Positions 35,007-44,268 of a DNA stretch of 64,000 nt are shown piece after piece. The position numbers were made by a program, and so were the translations under genes. Every line of letters starts with the position of its first letter. Position 1 is the stretch's first letter. This stretch comes from JAJPKK01 sp963747835 (GTDB taxonomy: Bacteria > Pseudomonadota > Alphaproteobacteria > Rhizobiales > Xanthobacteraceae). The notes beneath the pieces are model-generated. The model worked only from the letters and a program-made list of their open reading frames with translations. It did not search any database and was not told the DNA's origin. The stretch lies in assembly GCA_963747835.1 (NCBI GenBank), contig CAVVGO010000003.1:1-64000 (forward strand). Reading direction: 5' to 3'.

Positions 35007-35289
35007 TTACGGAATCTTCTTCACCGGCTTCGGATCAAGCCCGAAAAGGCGCGCCGCGTTGGCGCCGAGAATGTTGCGTTTTGCCGTTTCCTCGAGGAAG
35101 GGCAGGTCGTAGATCACGGTTGATCAGCAGTCCCTCGCAGGCCGGGCCGCCTGAGTGCAGGCAGTAATTGCTGTAGGCATAGAAGGTACCGTCCTTGAAG
35201 AACACGCCGATCTCCTGGGAGCCGGCCGTGACGACTCGGCGATCTCCATCCGCCATTTCGGCGGACTTAGCGACAAACCATTCGGCCAT
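35007..35289 (-). pseudogene. Rieske-protein 5' fragment fused to amidohydrolase 3' fragment (deletion scar)
   Basis: From the ATG at 35289 the frame encodes a Rieske ferredoxin start: MAEWFVAKSAEMADGDRRVV, GVFFKDGTFYAYSNYCLHSG and GPACEGLLINRD. The first cysteine-histidine box reads C-L-H, and the second box is missing. From about 35119 another frame carries an amidohydrolase-2 C-terminus: VIYDLPFLEETAKRNILGAN, AARLFGLDPKPVKKIP, and a stop at 35007. The two halves belong to different gene families, so an internal deletion joined neighbouring genes. The product would be non-functional (about 83 aa in the Rieske frame). Confidence 0.78.
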
Positions 35290-35484
35290 GAACACTTCCT
35301 CGTCTCGGGTGGCGCTCGTTGCGGGGCGCATTTTTACGATATTTGCAGAACCCCGAATGTCCCGCAATCACGGGGCGACGCCAGTAGGAAGCGACATCGC
35401 CGCCTTGGGGACATTCCGCTACCTATCGCAGGAACGATCTTGCGAAGACGCCGTGCCGGGCGTTCGACGATCGCGATCGCGGAT

Positions 35485-38286
35485 TCATGCTCCCACGGCC
35501 CGCCGTGGTGTCGCTCCCTCTTGTGGCAACGCAAACGCGCCGATCAGGGCGCGCTTCACCGCTGCGTTGCGGGTCGGCGACGAAATCTTCGCGCCCATCA
35601 GGTCGGTGACGTAGAACACGTCGACGGCGCGCTCGCCGAAGGTTGCGACGTGGGCGGAGGCGATATTGAGATTGAGCTTCGACAAGGTCGCCGTCAGTTC
35701 GTACAGCAAGCCGGTCCGGTCGAGGCCGCCGACTTCCACCACGGTGTAGCGGTTCGACCACTGGTTGTTGATGGTGACCTCGGGCTCTATGGCAAAAGCC
35801 CGGATCCGACCCTTCGGGGCGGCGCGCTTTGCCACCATCTCGGGCAGCAGCAGATCGCCCTGCAGCGCCTTCTCGATCGCCGCCGCGATGCGGTCGGCGC
35901 GGCGTTCCTCGTCTTCATCGCGATCGAACGCGCGGGTGATGGCGATGGTGTCAAGCGCCATGCCGTCGGTCGTGGTGTAGATCTGGGCATCGACGATGTT
36001 GGCGCCCGCAGTCGCGCACGCACCGGCGATGAACGACAGCAGCCATGGATGGTCGGGCGCCAGAACGGTGAGTTCGGTGACGCCGCGCATCGCATCGAAA
36101 CCCACATTCGTGGCGAGTGTCCGGCCGTCGCGCTCGGCGGCGCGCACGAACCGGGCATGGGCGACCTTGTGCGGCAGGTCCACCTTGAGCCAATAGGCCG
36201 GATAATGGCGGGCCACGTAGCGGTCGATCTCGTCAGGCACCCAGTCGGCGAGTTCCGCCCTGAACTCGGCCTGGGAAATGGCGACGCGCTTGGCGCGGTC
36301 GACCTCCGAGAAGCCGCCCGTGAGGGCGGGCTCGGTTTCGTAATAGAGCGCGCGCAGGAGCTGGGCCTTCCAGCCGTTCCATACGCCCGGGCCGACCGCG
36401 CGAATGTCGGATGTCGTGAGAATGGTGAGCAGCTTCATGCGTTCGAGCGATTGGACGATCGAGGCGAAATTCTCGATGGTCTTGCGGTCGGACAGATCGC
36501 GCGATTGGGCGACCGTCGACATCACGAGATGGTTCTCGACCAGCCATGCCACGGTTTCGGTCTCGATCGGCGAACAGCCGAGGCGCGGGCAGAAATGCCG
36601 CGCAATGCGGGCGCCGGCGACCGAATGGTCCTCGACCCGCCCCTTCGCGATGTCGTGCAGGAACAGCGCGATGTAGAGCATGTCGCGATGGTTCGGCTGG
36701 ATCGTCCGCATCAGGTCGTTGGCGAGCGCGTATTCCGGGTTGGCGCCGCCCTCGATCTCGGCGAGCACGCCGATGCAGCGCAGCAGGTGCTCGTCGACGG
36801 TGTAATGGTGATACATGTTGAACTGCATCATCGATACCACTTGGCCGAACTCCGGAACGAACCGACCCAGCACGCCACATTCGTTCATGCGGCGCAGCAC
36901 GATCTCGGCATTGTTCTTGGAGGTCAGTATTTCGCGGAACAGCGCATTGGCCTCGGGGTTCTCGCGCAGCGCCTTGTCGATGAGCTTGAGCGATTGGGTG
37001 GCGCGGTGCAGTGCGTCCGGATGGAAGGCCAGCACATGGCGCTGGGCGAGGCGGAAAATGCGAATGAGGTTGACGGGATCGCGGACGAAGACCTCGGGAT
37101 CCGTGATGTTGATCCGGTTATTATCGATGATGAAATCTTTGCTCTCGCGCAGCGTACGCCGGCCGCGTGGCCGCAGCCGCGCCACCACGCGGTTGAGCAT
37201 AGGCACGCTCTTGGCTTGCCGGCTTTCAAGCTCCGCACACAGAATCGCGGTGAGGTCGCCGACCTCCTTGGCCACCAGGAAGTAATGCTTCATGAAGCGC
37301 TCGACGTCGCGCAACCCGAGCCGCTCGGTGTAGCCGAGCCGTCTCGCGATGCTGCGCTGGATGTCGAATGACAAGCGCTCCTCGGAATGGCCGGTCACGA
37401 AATGCATGTTGCAGCGGACCGCCCAGAGGAAGTCTTCGCAGCGGCGGAACAGGCGGTATTCGGCGCGGTCGAACACGCCCTGCCCGATCAAGTCTTCGGT
37501 ATCGCGTACCCGGTAGACGTACTTGGCGATCCAGAACAGGGTGTGAAGGTCGCGCAGGCCCCCCTTGCCGTCCTTGACGTTGGGCTCGACGAGGTAGCGC
37601 GACTGGCCGCCGCGGCGATGACGCTCCTCGCGCTCGGCGAGCTTGGCGGCGACGAATTCCGCCGCGGTGCCCTGGATCACCTCTTTGTCGAAGCGGGTAA
37701 CCAGTTGGTCATAAAGGTCGCGGTCGCCGAACAGGTAGCGCGCCTCCAGGATCGCGGTGCGGATGGTCATGTCGGCCTTTGAGAGCCGGATGCAATCGTC
37801 GATCGAGCGGGTCGCATGGCCGACCTTGAGACCCATGTCCCACAGGCAATAGAGGATGACCTCGGCGATCTGCTCGCCCCAGGCGGTTTGCTTGTACGGC
37901 AGCAGGAACAGGAGATCGATGTCCGAACCCGGCGCCATCAGGCCGCGGCCGTATCCGCCGGTCGCCACGATCGCCATGCGCTCGGCTTCCGACGGGCTCT
38001 GGGACGGGTAGAGGTGGGAAATAGCGAAAGCGTGGATGGCGCGGATGATCTCGTCCTGCATATGGCACAGCCGCGCCGCGCAGCGTCCGCCATGACGGTC
38101 CTTCAGAAGGAGCCGCTCGGCCTCCATGCGGCCGTCGGCAAGCACCACCTTGAGGCGCTGGGCGATGGCGCTGCGCAATTCGCCGTCGCGGCCCGCATAC
38201 GATTTCGCCAACTCGCGGAATTCCTCCACAATGGTGTCGGCGTCGAACAGGGCGGCCGGTTCGGCGATGTTGGGGGCATAGTACAT
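35485..38286 (-). CDS. glnD: [Protein-PII] uridylyltransferase/uridylyl-removing enzyme
   Basis: 933 aa, normal for alphaproteobacteria. The nucleotidyltransferase domain has ATGGYGRGLMAPGSDIDLLF (GSxxDxD-type metal site, near residue 115). An HD phosphohydrolase domain follows with ALFLHDIAKGRVEDHS. Two C-terminal ACT domains bind glutamine: TVLAPDHPWLLSFIAGACA and EVGGLDRTGLLYELTATLSK. It senses nitrogen status by uridylylating PII. Usually rhizobial glnD neighbours mutS, and mutS is only 3 kb upstream here on the same strand. Confidence 0.96.
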   Translation of the reverse strand: MYYAPNIAEPAALFDADTIVEEFRELAKSYAGRDGELRSAIAQRLKVVLADGRMEAERLLLKDRHGGRCAARLCHMQDEIIRAIHAFAISHLYPSQSPSEAERMAIVATGGYGRGLMAPGSDIDLLFLLPYKQTAWGEQIAEVILYCLWDMGLKVGHATRSIDDCIRLSKADMTIRTAILEARYLFGDRDLYDQLVTRFDKEVIQGTAAEFVAAKLAEREERHRRGGQSRYLVEPNVKDGKGGLRDLHTLFWIAKYVYRVRDTEDLIGQGVFDRAEYRLFRRCEDFLWAVRCNMHFVTGHSEERLSFDIQRSIARRLGYTERLGLRDVERFMKHYFLVAKEVGDLTAILCAELESRQAKSVPMLNRVVARLRPRGRRTLRESKDFIIDNNRINITDPEVFVRDPVNLIRIFRLAQRHVLAFHPDALHRATQSLKLIDKALRENPEANALFREILTSKNNAEIVLRRMNECGVLGRFVPEFGQVVSMMQFNMYHHYTVDEHLLRCIGVLAEIEGGANPEYALANDLMRTIQPNHRDMLYIALFLHDIAKGRVEDHSVAGARIARHFCPRLGCSPIETETVAWLVENHLVMSTVAQSRDLSDRKTIENFASIVQSLERMKLLTILTTSDIRAVGPGVWNGWKAQLLRALYYETEPALTGGFSEVDRAKRVAISQAEFRAELADWVPDEIDRYVARHYPAYWLKVDLPHKVAHARFVRAAERDGRTLATNVGFDAMRGVTELTVLAPDHPWLLSFIAGACATAGANIVDAQIYTTTDGMALDTIAITRAFDRDEDEERRADRIAAAIEKALQGDLLLPEMVAKRAAPKGRIRAFAIEPEVTINNQWSNRYTVVEVGGLDRTGLLYELTATLSKLNLNIASAHVATFGERAVDVFYVTDLMGAKISSPTRNAAVKRALIGAFALPQEGATPRRAVGA

Positions 38287-38493
38287 AGCTCATCGGATAG
38301 CCGACGCGGAGCCCTGTGTCACGGCGCGCCGCCGCATGGCGGACGTGAAACGAATGGTGCGGCGCCGCAAAAATACGGACAATGGTCATCGGGGGTGCGA
38401 CTTTCCCGCGCCTTATCGTCCGTCACCGGGTCGCATTGAGCGGTCCCGAGCGGAGTCGATATGGTTACGGCGCCGCGAAGAACGAGCGTCCGA

Positions 38494-39339
38494 TCACGTC
38501 CACAACGCCCTGATCCCGAAGAACGCCGTGTCCTTCAGCCGGCGCGACATGCCCTGCCACCACCACGACCGCGGATCGGTGCAATAAGTCATGCTCAGCA
38601 CAAGGCGGCGCTCGCCCTCGAGGATCGGCGTCACCTTGTGCTGCACGTTCGCGCCCTCAAACACAACAGCCGTGTTCGGCGCCGTGCTGATGTTGATTTC
38701 CTGCCCTCCGACCCGGCCCATGAGAACCGCGTGGCTCAAGCCGTCCGCGGCGCGCCCGACATTGCTCATGGCAATCAGCACGGTGAAGTGCCGTTGCCGG
38801 TAGAAATTGTGATCATAATGCCAGCCGATGTGATCGCCCGGCTTGTCATAGAATAGTACCGAGAGCGAACTCTGATCTTGCAGCGGGGTCGGCCGCACGG
38901 GTTCGCCGACGATGCGCGAAACGAACTCCTGAAGATCGCCGGAGTGATAGCAGGCAACGATCGCGGGGGCGTGGGCTATCAAGGTCTCATAGGCGACCGT
39001 GCCTCCCTTCTTATGGGTGGGCACGAAGCTACGCTCGGGCGCGACGAGGCGTTCAGCCTCGGCGGCGACGGCCGCGAATACCGGACCGGGCAGCAAGTCC
39101 GTCGCGATGGCCAGGCGATCGGCAAAACCGGGGGGCGGGCGCCGCAGGATCGCACTCAAATCGAGGGCTTGGACGCGCGAAATATCCGCCAGCCGCCCGT
39201 CGAGCTCCCGATAGAGCTTGCCGCGGCGTCTGCGGGCATAAGCAAGGCCCCCGGTCGCAATCGCCCCGGCGCCTATCATCAGTTCGGCAATCAACGCGGC
39301 ACGTCCCTCTCGCGGATGGGTTTCGACGATCCGAATCAA
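38494..39339 (-). CDS. 2-oxoglutarate/Fe(II)-dependent oxygenase
   Basis: 281 aa. The N-terminal third is a helical region with one hydrophobic segment (IAELMIGAGAIATGGLAYA), possibly a membrane anchor. The double-stranded beta-helix has HxD in IGWHYDHNFYRQRHFTVLIA, the distal His in ANVQHKVTPIL and the 2OG-binding Arg in LEGERRLVLSMTYC. It is similar to prolyl-4-hydroxylase-type oxygenases. The gene starts 6 bp after the acyltransferase stop, so the two form an operon. A lipid or protein hydroxylase role is inferred only from that linkage. Confidence 0.85.
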   Translation of the reverse strand: MIRIVETHPREGRAALIAELMIGAGAIATGGLAYARRRRGKLYRELDGRLADISRVQALDLSAILRRPPPGFADRLAIATDLLPGPVFAAVAAEAERLVAPERSFVPTHKKGGTVAYETLIAHAPAIVACYHSGDLQEFVSRIVGEPVRPTPLQDQSSLSVLFYDKPGDHIGWHYDHNFYRQRHFTVLIAMSNVGRAADGLSHAVLMGRVGGQEINISTAPNTAVVFEGANVQHKVTPILEGERRLVLSMTYCTDPRSWWWQGMSRRLKDTAFFGIRALWT

Positions 39340-39345
39340 AGCCGC

Positions 39346-40320
39346 TCAACTGTTAGCGGTGTCGTGCGACATTTCTATTGCAGCCGCTTGCCGTCCATTG
39401 GCCTGCGCCCGGCTTGGCGGATCCCAGGGATACCGCCGCCTCACCGTAGCCGGGCGGGGCTTGAGTTCATCGAGCGAAAGATGCCGCGCCCCCGGGGCGA
39501 GCCGGTGAACCCGCGCATATAGCTCGTTCGTCAGCGCCGCGCGGTCGCTCTTCGCGCGCAACTCGCCAAACGGCACCACGGCTCCGACATGCACCTTCAC
39601 GGTCGCGCCGATGAAATTGCGGAATTCAGACACCAGCAGTGCGAGCCGCACCGTGAGGCTATAGCGGCTCACAAAGTGAAACAGCGCGCTGTTCTGGCCC
39701 TCGAAGTAGACCGGCAACACCGATGCTTCGGCCAGCTGGATCAGCCGCGCCGTGAACGCCTTCCAGGGAAGTTCCTCGGCCGGGCCGTACGGATCCTCGG
39801 CGGTCGCGACGCCGCCGGCCGGGAATACCGCAAGGGTCATGCCCTCTTTCAGCCGCCGCCGCGCCTCGTTACGGGTTTCGAGGTTGGTCTTGATCGCCTC
39901 GCGGGTCTCGGAGAAGTCGATCGGCAGCACGAAGGGCTTCAGTTCGGGAACCTTCAGGAAATCGCTGTTGGCGAGGATGCGATACGGCCGGCCGATCTGT
40001 TCGGCGAGCGCCAGCAACGCGATACCATCGCCAATGCCGAACGGGTGATTGGCTACGATCAACAGCGGGGTATCGGGGGGAACCGCGACCGGCCAGGCAG
40101 CGGCGTTGATGTCGAGCCGGGTGCCGATCATGTCGAGCAGCGTGCACATCATCCGGGGGTCTTTGCCGGCGACCTGCGTTCTCCAGACGTGATAAGTCGG
40201 CAGCAGCTTCCGCCGCCCCGAGAGGTTTTCGATGGCGCGCATGGTCCATCGCTTCCAGGCCGGATCACGCCGCGACGCGTAGGTGAGGATTTCGGATTTC
40301 ACCGGCATGTCCTGCTGCAT
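39346..40320 (-). CDS. Lysophospholipid acyltransferase family protein (PlsC-like, hemolysin type)
   Basis: 324 aa. The catalytic box is LIVANHPFGIGDGIALLAL, an H-x5-D spacing rather than the HX4D of PlsC, as seen in the 'putative hemolysin' subgroup. Block III-like MTLAVFPAGGVATAEDPYG and the later LPVYFEGQNSALFHF support acyl transfer. No strong membrane span, so probably peripheral at the inner membrane. Members acylate lyso-lipids, including lyso-ornithine lipid. Co-transcribed with the 2OG oxygenase; divergent from the membrane protein at 40493. Confidence 0.86.
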   Translation of the reverse strand: MQQDMPVKSEILTYASRRDPAWKRWTMRAIENLSGRRKLLPTYHVWRTQVAGKDPRMMCTLLDMIGTRLDINAAAWPVAVPPDTPLLIVANHPFGIGDGIALLALAEQIGRPYRILANSDFLKVPELKPFVLPIDFSETREAIKTNLETRNEARRRLKEGMTLAVFPAGGVATAEDPYGPAEELPWKAFTARLIQLAEASVLPVYFEGQNSALFHFVSRYSLTVRLALLVSEFRNFIGATVKVHVGAVVPFGELRAKSDRAALTNELYARVHRLAPGARHLSLDELKPRPATVRRRYPWDPPSRAQANGRQAAAIEMSHDTANS

Positions 40321-40492
40321 TTCGTCCGTCGCCTTTGATGTCTGGATGACACGCTCGGTTTGATTCGGTCACTATGTGCGATCAATTCTGACACTTGCGC
40401 GACATGCGGCCAACGGAGCCATCCTTCTGCCCTATAGTGGTTGAGCGTCATTCGCCGGATTTCCCAGTCGTAGTTATCCACATCGTAGCCTC

Positions 40493-41320
40493 ATGTCCCC
40501 CGAATCGTCCGTCTTTCTCGTCCTCGCCGTCAAGATGGCGGCGACCGCCGTGGTGGTCGTCGCCGCTTCGCTCGTCGCGGAGCGCGTCGGCGCCTTGATC
40601 GGCGCCATGGTGGCGACGTTGCCGATCGCCGCCGGCCCGGCCTACATCCTGCTGGCGCTCGATCACGATGCCCAATTCATTGCCGACAGCACGGTGGCGA
40701 GCCTCGCGGTGCATGCCGCCACAGGCGTTTTCGGCATGGCCTATGTGCTCGCGGCGCAGCGATGCTCGTTCCTCGCCACCATGGCGATCGCAGTTGGATC
40801 GTGGTTTGGCTGTGCCCTCATCATCCGCTTGATCCCGTGGTCGCTCGCCGGCGCCATCGCGCTTTGTGCTGCGACCTATGCGGTCTGCGTGTGGGTGGCA
40901 CAGCGATACCTGCACGCGCGGGTGCCGGTGATCGCGCGGTGCTGGTTCGACATTCCGCTGCGCGCCGTGCTGGTGGCGGTGCTGGTCGGGACCGTCGTCA
41001 CGCTCGGCGCCAATGCGGGTCCGAAGCTCACCGGCATATTCGCCGTATTCCCCATCGTGATGATGAGCCTGATGCTGATCCTGCATCCGCGCATCGGCGG
41101 TGTCGCGACCGCCGCCATCATCGCCAACACCATGTGGGGTCTGGTCGGATTCGGTGCTGCGATCGTGGCGCTTCACGTAGCCGTAATGCCACTTGGCGCG
41201 CCGGCGGCCCTTGCCATCGCGCTCCTGGTCTCGGTCGTCATCAATATCGTGATATTCGCCCTGCGCCGGCGCGGCTTTGCGGCGCGCACCGAGGCGCTCA
41301 ACCGTCCGGCTTCGCCATGA
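40493..41320 (+). CDS. Polytopic membrane protein of unknown function
   Basis: 275 aa with about eight hydrophobic helices and almost no soluble domain. Two internally similar halves are suggested by GALIGAMVATLPIAAGPAYI (N-half) and GPKLTGIFAVFPIVMMSLML (C-half), resembling a duplicated five-helix transporter unit. I do not recognise a named family. The last 23 bp overlap the convergent mutS gene. The start could also be the Met at residue 15. Confidence 0.75.
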   Translation: MSPESSVFLVLAVKMAATAVVVVAASLVAERVGALIGAMVATLPIAAGPAYILLALDHDAQFIADSTVASLAVHAATGVFGMAYVLAAQRCSFLATMAIAVGSWFGCALIIRLIPWSLAGAIALCAATYAVCVWVAQRYLHARVPVIARCWFDIPLRAVLVAVLVGTVVTLGANAGPKLTGIFAVFPIVMMSLMLILHPRIGGVATAAIIANTMWGLVGFGAAIVALHVAVMPLGAPAALAIALLVSVVINIVIFALRRRGFAARTEALNRPASP

Positions 41321-44039
41321 TCTTGAGGGCGTAGAGGGCTTCCAGCGCATCGCGCGGCGACATCTCGTCGGGATGCAATTGTACCAATGCCTTGATAACC
41401 GCGTCGGCCGCCGGATTGGCAGGCGACGCCGCAGCGGGCGGGCGGGATGAGAACAGCGGCAGGTCATCGATGAGATGACGTGCCGGCGAGGTACGATCCT
41501 CGGCTTCCAGCTCGGCAAGCACAAGCTTGGCCCGCTCGATCACGGCGCCCGGCAGGCCGGCGAGCTTGGCGACCTGGATGCCGTAGGAGCGGTCGGCCGC
41601 GCCGGGCACCACCTCGTGGAGGAACACCACGTCGCCATACCATTCCTTGACCCGCACCGTGGCGTTGAACAGCCGCGTCAGCTTTGCGGAAAGTGCGGTC
41701 AATTCATGAAAATGGGTCGCGAAGAGCGCGCGGCAGCGATTGACCTCATGCAGGTGTTCGATGGCGGCCCAGGCGATCGAGAGGCCGTCGAACGTCGAGG
41801 TGCCGCGTCCGATCTCGTCGAGGATGACGAGCGAGCGTTCGCTTGCCTGATTGAGGATCGCGGCCGTCTCCACCATCTCGACCATGAAGGTGGAGCGCCC
41901 GCGGGCGAGATCGTCGGCGGCGCCGACCCGGGAGAACAAGCGGTCGACGACGCCGATCCGGGCCTGCTTCGCCGGCACAAAACTGCCGATCTGGGCAAGC
42001 ACAGCGATCAGCGCGTTCTGGCGCAGATAGGTCGACTTGCCGGCCATGTTGGGGCCGGTGATGAGATAGATGCGCCCGGCCGCAGCGCCCGACGGCGGCG
42101 ACAGGTCGCAGTCGTTGGCGACGAAACTATGCGTCCTCTCGGCCCCGTCGCGGGCGAGCGCCTGCTCGACCACCGGATGGCGGCCTCCCACGATGACGAA
42201 CTCTCGGCTGCCGTCGACCTCGGGGCGCACATAGCCGCGCTCGACCGCCAGCGTTGCCAGCGCGGCTGCCACGTCGACGGCGGCAAGCGCCTGGGCCGCA
42301 GCCTTGATGTCCTCGGCGGCCGCGACCACTTGCGCGGCGAGGCGGTCGAAGATTTCGAATTCGAGCCCCAGCGCGCGGTCCGCCGCATTGGCGATCTTGG
42401 CCTCGAGCCCGCCAAGCTCGGTCGAGGTGAATCGCACCTGGCCGGCGAGCGTCTGGCGGTGGATGAAGGTCGCATTCCACGGCGGGGTCATGAACTTGTC
42501 GCCGTGCTGCGCCGTGACCTCGACGAAATAACCGAGCACGTTGTTGTGCCGGATCTTGAGCGACTTGACCTGGGTTTCCTCAGCGTAGCGCGCCTGAAGC
42601 GCCGCGACGATGCGACGGGATTCGTCGCGCAGCGCGCGCGTCTCGTCCAGCGGCGCGTGATAATGGGCGCCGACGAAGCCGCCGTCGCGCCGGAGCAGCG
42701 GGAGTTCGTCCGCAAGCGCCGCAGAGAGCTCGGCCGCGATCGCCCGATCGGGACGCCGCAGGTCCGCGACCGCCTCGGAAAGCTCGGGGACCTGGGGTGC
42801 TGCCTCCAGCCGCTCGGAAAGTTGCCCCGCGGCGCGCAGGCCGTCGCGGATTGCCGCGAGGTCGCGCGGCCCGCCGCGCCCGACCACGAGTCGCGCCAGC
42901 GCGCGGGCGAGATCGGGAGCCGCCGCGAGCCTTGAGCGCAGGTCGGTGCGCAGATCGACCTCGCTGACGAGAAGCCCGACCGCGTCGAGCCGGTGCGCGA
43001 TCGCGTCCGGGTCGGTGAGCGGCGCGGCGAGCCGTTGCCCGAGCAGCCGCGCGCCCGCCACCGTCACGGTGCGGTCGATGGCGGCAATCAGCGAGCCTCG
43101 CCGTTCGCCGGTCTGGGTGCGCATGAGTTCGAGGTTGGCCCGCGTCGCCGCGTCGATGGCGAGCGAAGCGCCCGTCGTTTCGCGGGTCGGCGGCGATAGC
43201 GGCGGCCGCTTGCCGATCTGGGTGCGCTCCACATAAGTGATGCATGCGGCGGCGGCGGCGAGTTCGAGCCGCGACAGCGCCCCGAACGCATCGACGGTCG
43301 CGACCGCAAAGTAGGCAGCGAGGCGGCGCTCGGCACTGGCGCCATCAAACACGTCGCGGGCGAGCGGCGTCACCACGGGAAGCGAACGCCACAGCGGGAC
43401 AAGCTCCGGATCGCTGTAAATCGCGTCCGACACCAGGATCTCGCCAGGCTCAAGCCGGGCGATCTCGGCCGGCAGGCCGTTGCGATCGCATTCGGAGAGC
43501 CGGAATTCGCCGGTCGAAATGTCGAGATAAGCGAGCGCGAACCGGCTGTCGTCTTCCGCAAGCTTCGCGCGCGCGATCGCGACCAGATAGTTGTTGCGCC
43601 TGGCGTCGAGGAGCGAATCCTCGGTGAGGGTTCCGGCCGTGACGAGCCGGATGACGTCGCGCTGGACCACGCTTTTCGCGCCGCGCTTCTTCGCCTCGGC
43701 CGGATCCTCGATCTGCTCGCACACCGCGACGCGGTGGCCGAGCGCGATCAGGCGATGGAGGTATTCGTCGGCGCGGTGTACCGGCACGCCGCACATCGGA
43801 ATGTCATGGCCGCGATGCTTGCCGCGCTTCGTCAGCACGATGCCGAGCGCCCGGCTCGCCGTCTCGGCGTCGTCGAAGAACAATTCGTAGAAATCGCCCA
43901 TCCGGTAGAACAGCAGGCAATCCGGATTGGCGGCCTTGATCTCGACGTACTGCTCCATCAGCGGCGTGACGCGGCTGTCCTCGCGCGGCGGCGAAGCCGG
44001 AGAGGAATCAGCGGGACCGCGAAACGGAACAGCATCCAT
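41298..44039 (-). CDS. mutS: DNA mismatch repair protein MutS
   Basis: 913 aa. Mismatch-reading domain I begins PLMEQYVEIKAANPD and contains the Phe-x-Glu wedge in RMGDFYELFFDDA. The ATPase has Walker A TGPNMAGKSTYLRQ, then GAADDLARGRSTFMVEM and Walker B LVILDEIGRGTSTFDGLS, with a late FATHFHELTAL. It recognises mispairs and recruits MutL. Full length and intact. The C-terminus keeps the dimerisation helix region (MSPRDALEALYALKIM). Confidence 0.97.
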   Translation of the reverse strand: MDAVPFRGPADSSPASPPREDSRVTPLMEQYVEIKAANPDCLLFYRMGDFYELFFDDAETASRALGIVLTKRGKHRGHDIPMCGVPVHRADEYLHRLIALGHRVAVCEQIEDPAEAKKRGAKSVVQRDVIRLVTAGTLTEDSLLDARRNNYLVAIARAKLAEDDSRFALAYLDISTGEFRLSECDRNGLPAEIARLEPGEILVSDAIYSDPELVPLWRSLPVVTPLARDVFDGASAERRLAAYFAVATVDAFGALSRLELAAAAACITYVERTQIGKRPPLSPPTRETTGASLAIDAATRANLELMRTQTGERRGSLIAAIDRTVTVAGARLLGQRLAAPLTDPDAIAHRLDAVGLLVSEVDLRTDLRSRLAAAPDLARALARLVVGRGGPRDLAAIRDGLRAAGQLSERLEAAPQVPELSEAVADLRRPDRAIAAELSAALADELPLLRRDGGFVGAHYHAPLDETRALRDESRRIVAALQARYAEETQVKSLKIRHNNVLGYFVEVTAQHGDKFMTPPWNATFIHRQTLAGQVRFTSTELGGLEAKIANAADRALGLEFEIFDRLAAQVVAAAEDIKAAAQALAAVDVAAALATLAVERGYVRPEVDGSREFVIVGGRHPVVEQALARDGAERTHSFVANDCDLSPPSGAAAGRIYLITGPNMAGKSTYLRQNALIAVLAQIGSFVPAKQARIGVVDRLFSRVGAADDLARGRSTFMVEMVETAAILNQASERSLVILDEIGRGTSTFDGLSIAWAAIEHLHEVNRCRALFATHFHELTALSAKLTRLFNATVRVKEWYGDVVFLHEVVPGAADRSYGIQVAKLAGLPGAVIERAKLVLAELEAEDRTSPARHLIDDLPLFSSRPPAAASPANPAADAVIKALVQLHPDEMSPRDALEALYALKIMAKPDG

Positions 44040-44127
44040 GGCGCGACGCTAGATCATGTTCGCTTGCGTTGGAATCGGAACATGGGCCGCTTTCGCGGGT
44101 TTTCACGCGGTTTGTACGAGCAACCTC

Positions 44128-44230
44128 GTAGCCCGGATGAGCGAAACGATATCCGGGATTGCGAGAGGGATTTGGAAAGTGCGGTCCCGGATGTCGCAGT
44201 CACGAAGCGGCGACTGCTCATCCGGGCTAC
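44128..44230. repeat. REP-like palindromic element between mutS and an amidohydrolase gene
   Basis: Perfect 15-bp inverted arms GTAGCCCGGATGAGC (44128-44142) and GCTCATCCGGGCTAC (44216-44230) flank a 73-bp interior. The interior itself repeats the ATCCGGG/CCCGGAT core. It resembles the abundant GTAGCCCGGATGAGCG elements of Bradyrhizobium genomes. Confidence 0.82.
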
Positions 44231-44268
44231 GGTCTGGTTTGGTTCGCAGCCAAGTCTAGGCTGGTCCG

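Noticed and set aside
35155..37371. 738-codon plus-strand open frame across glnD
   Set aside because: It is antisense to a full-length GlnD with all motifs. Long antisense frames are expected from the GC3 bias, and the translated text has no recognisable domain.
41475..42935. 486-codon plus-strand open frame inside mutS
   Set aside because: It lies entirely within intact mutS on the opposite strand, with no ribosome-binding site or domain.
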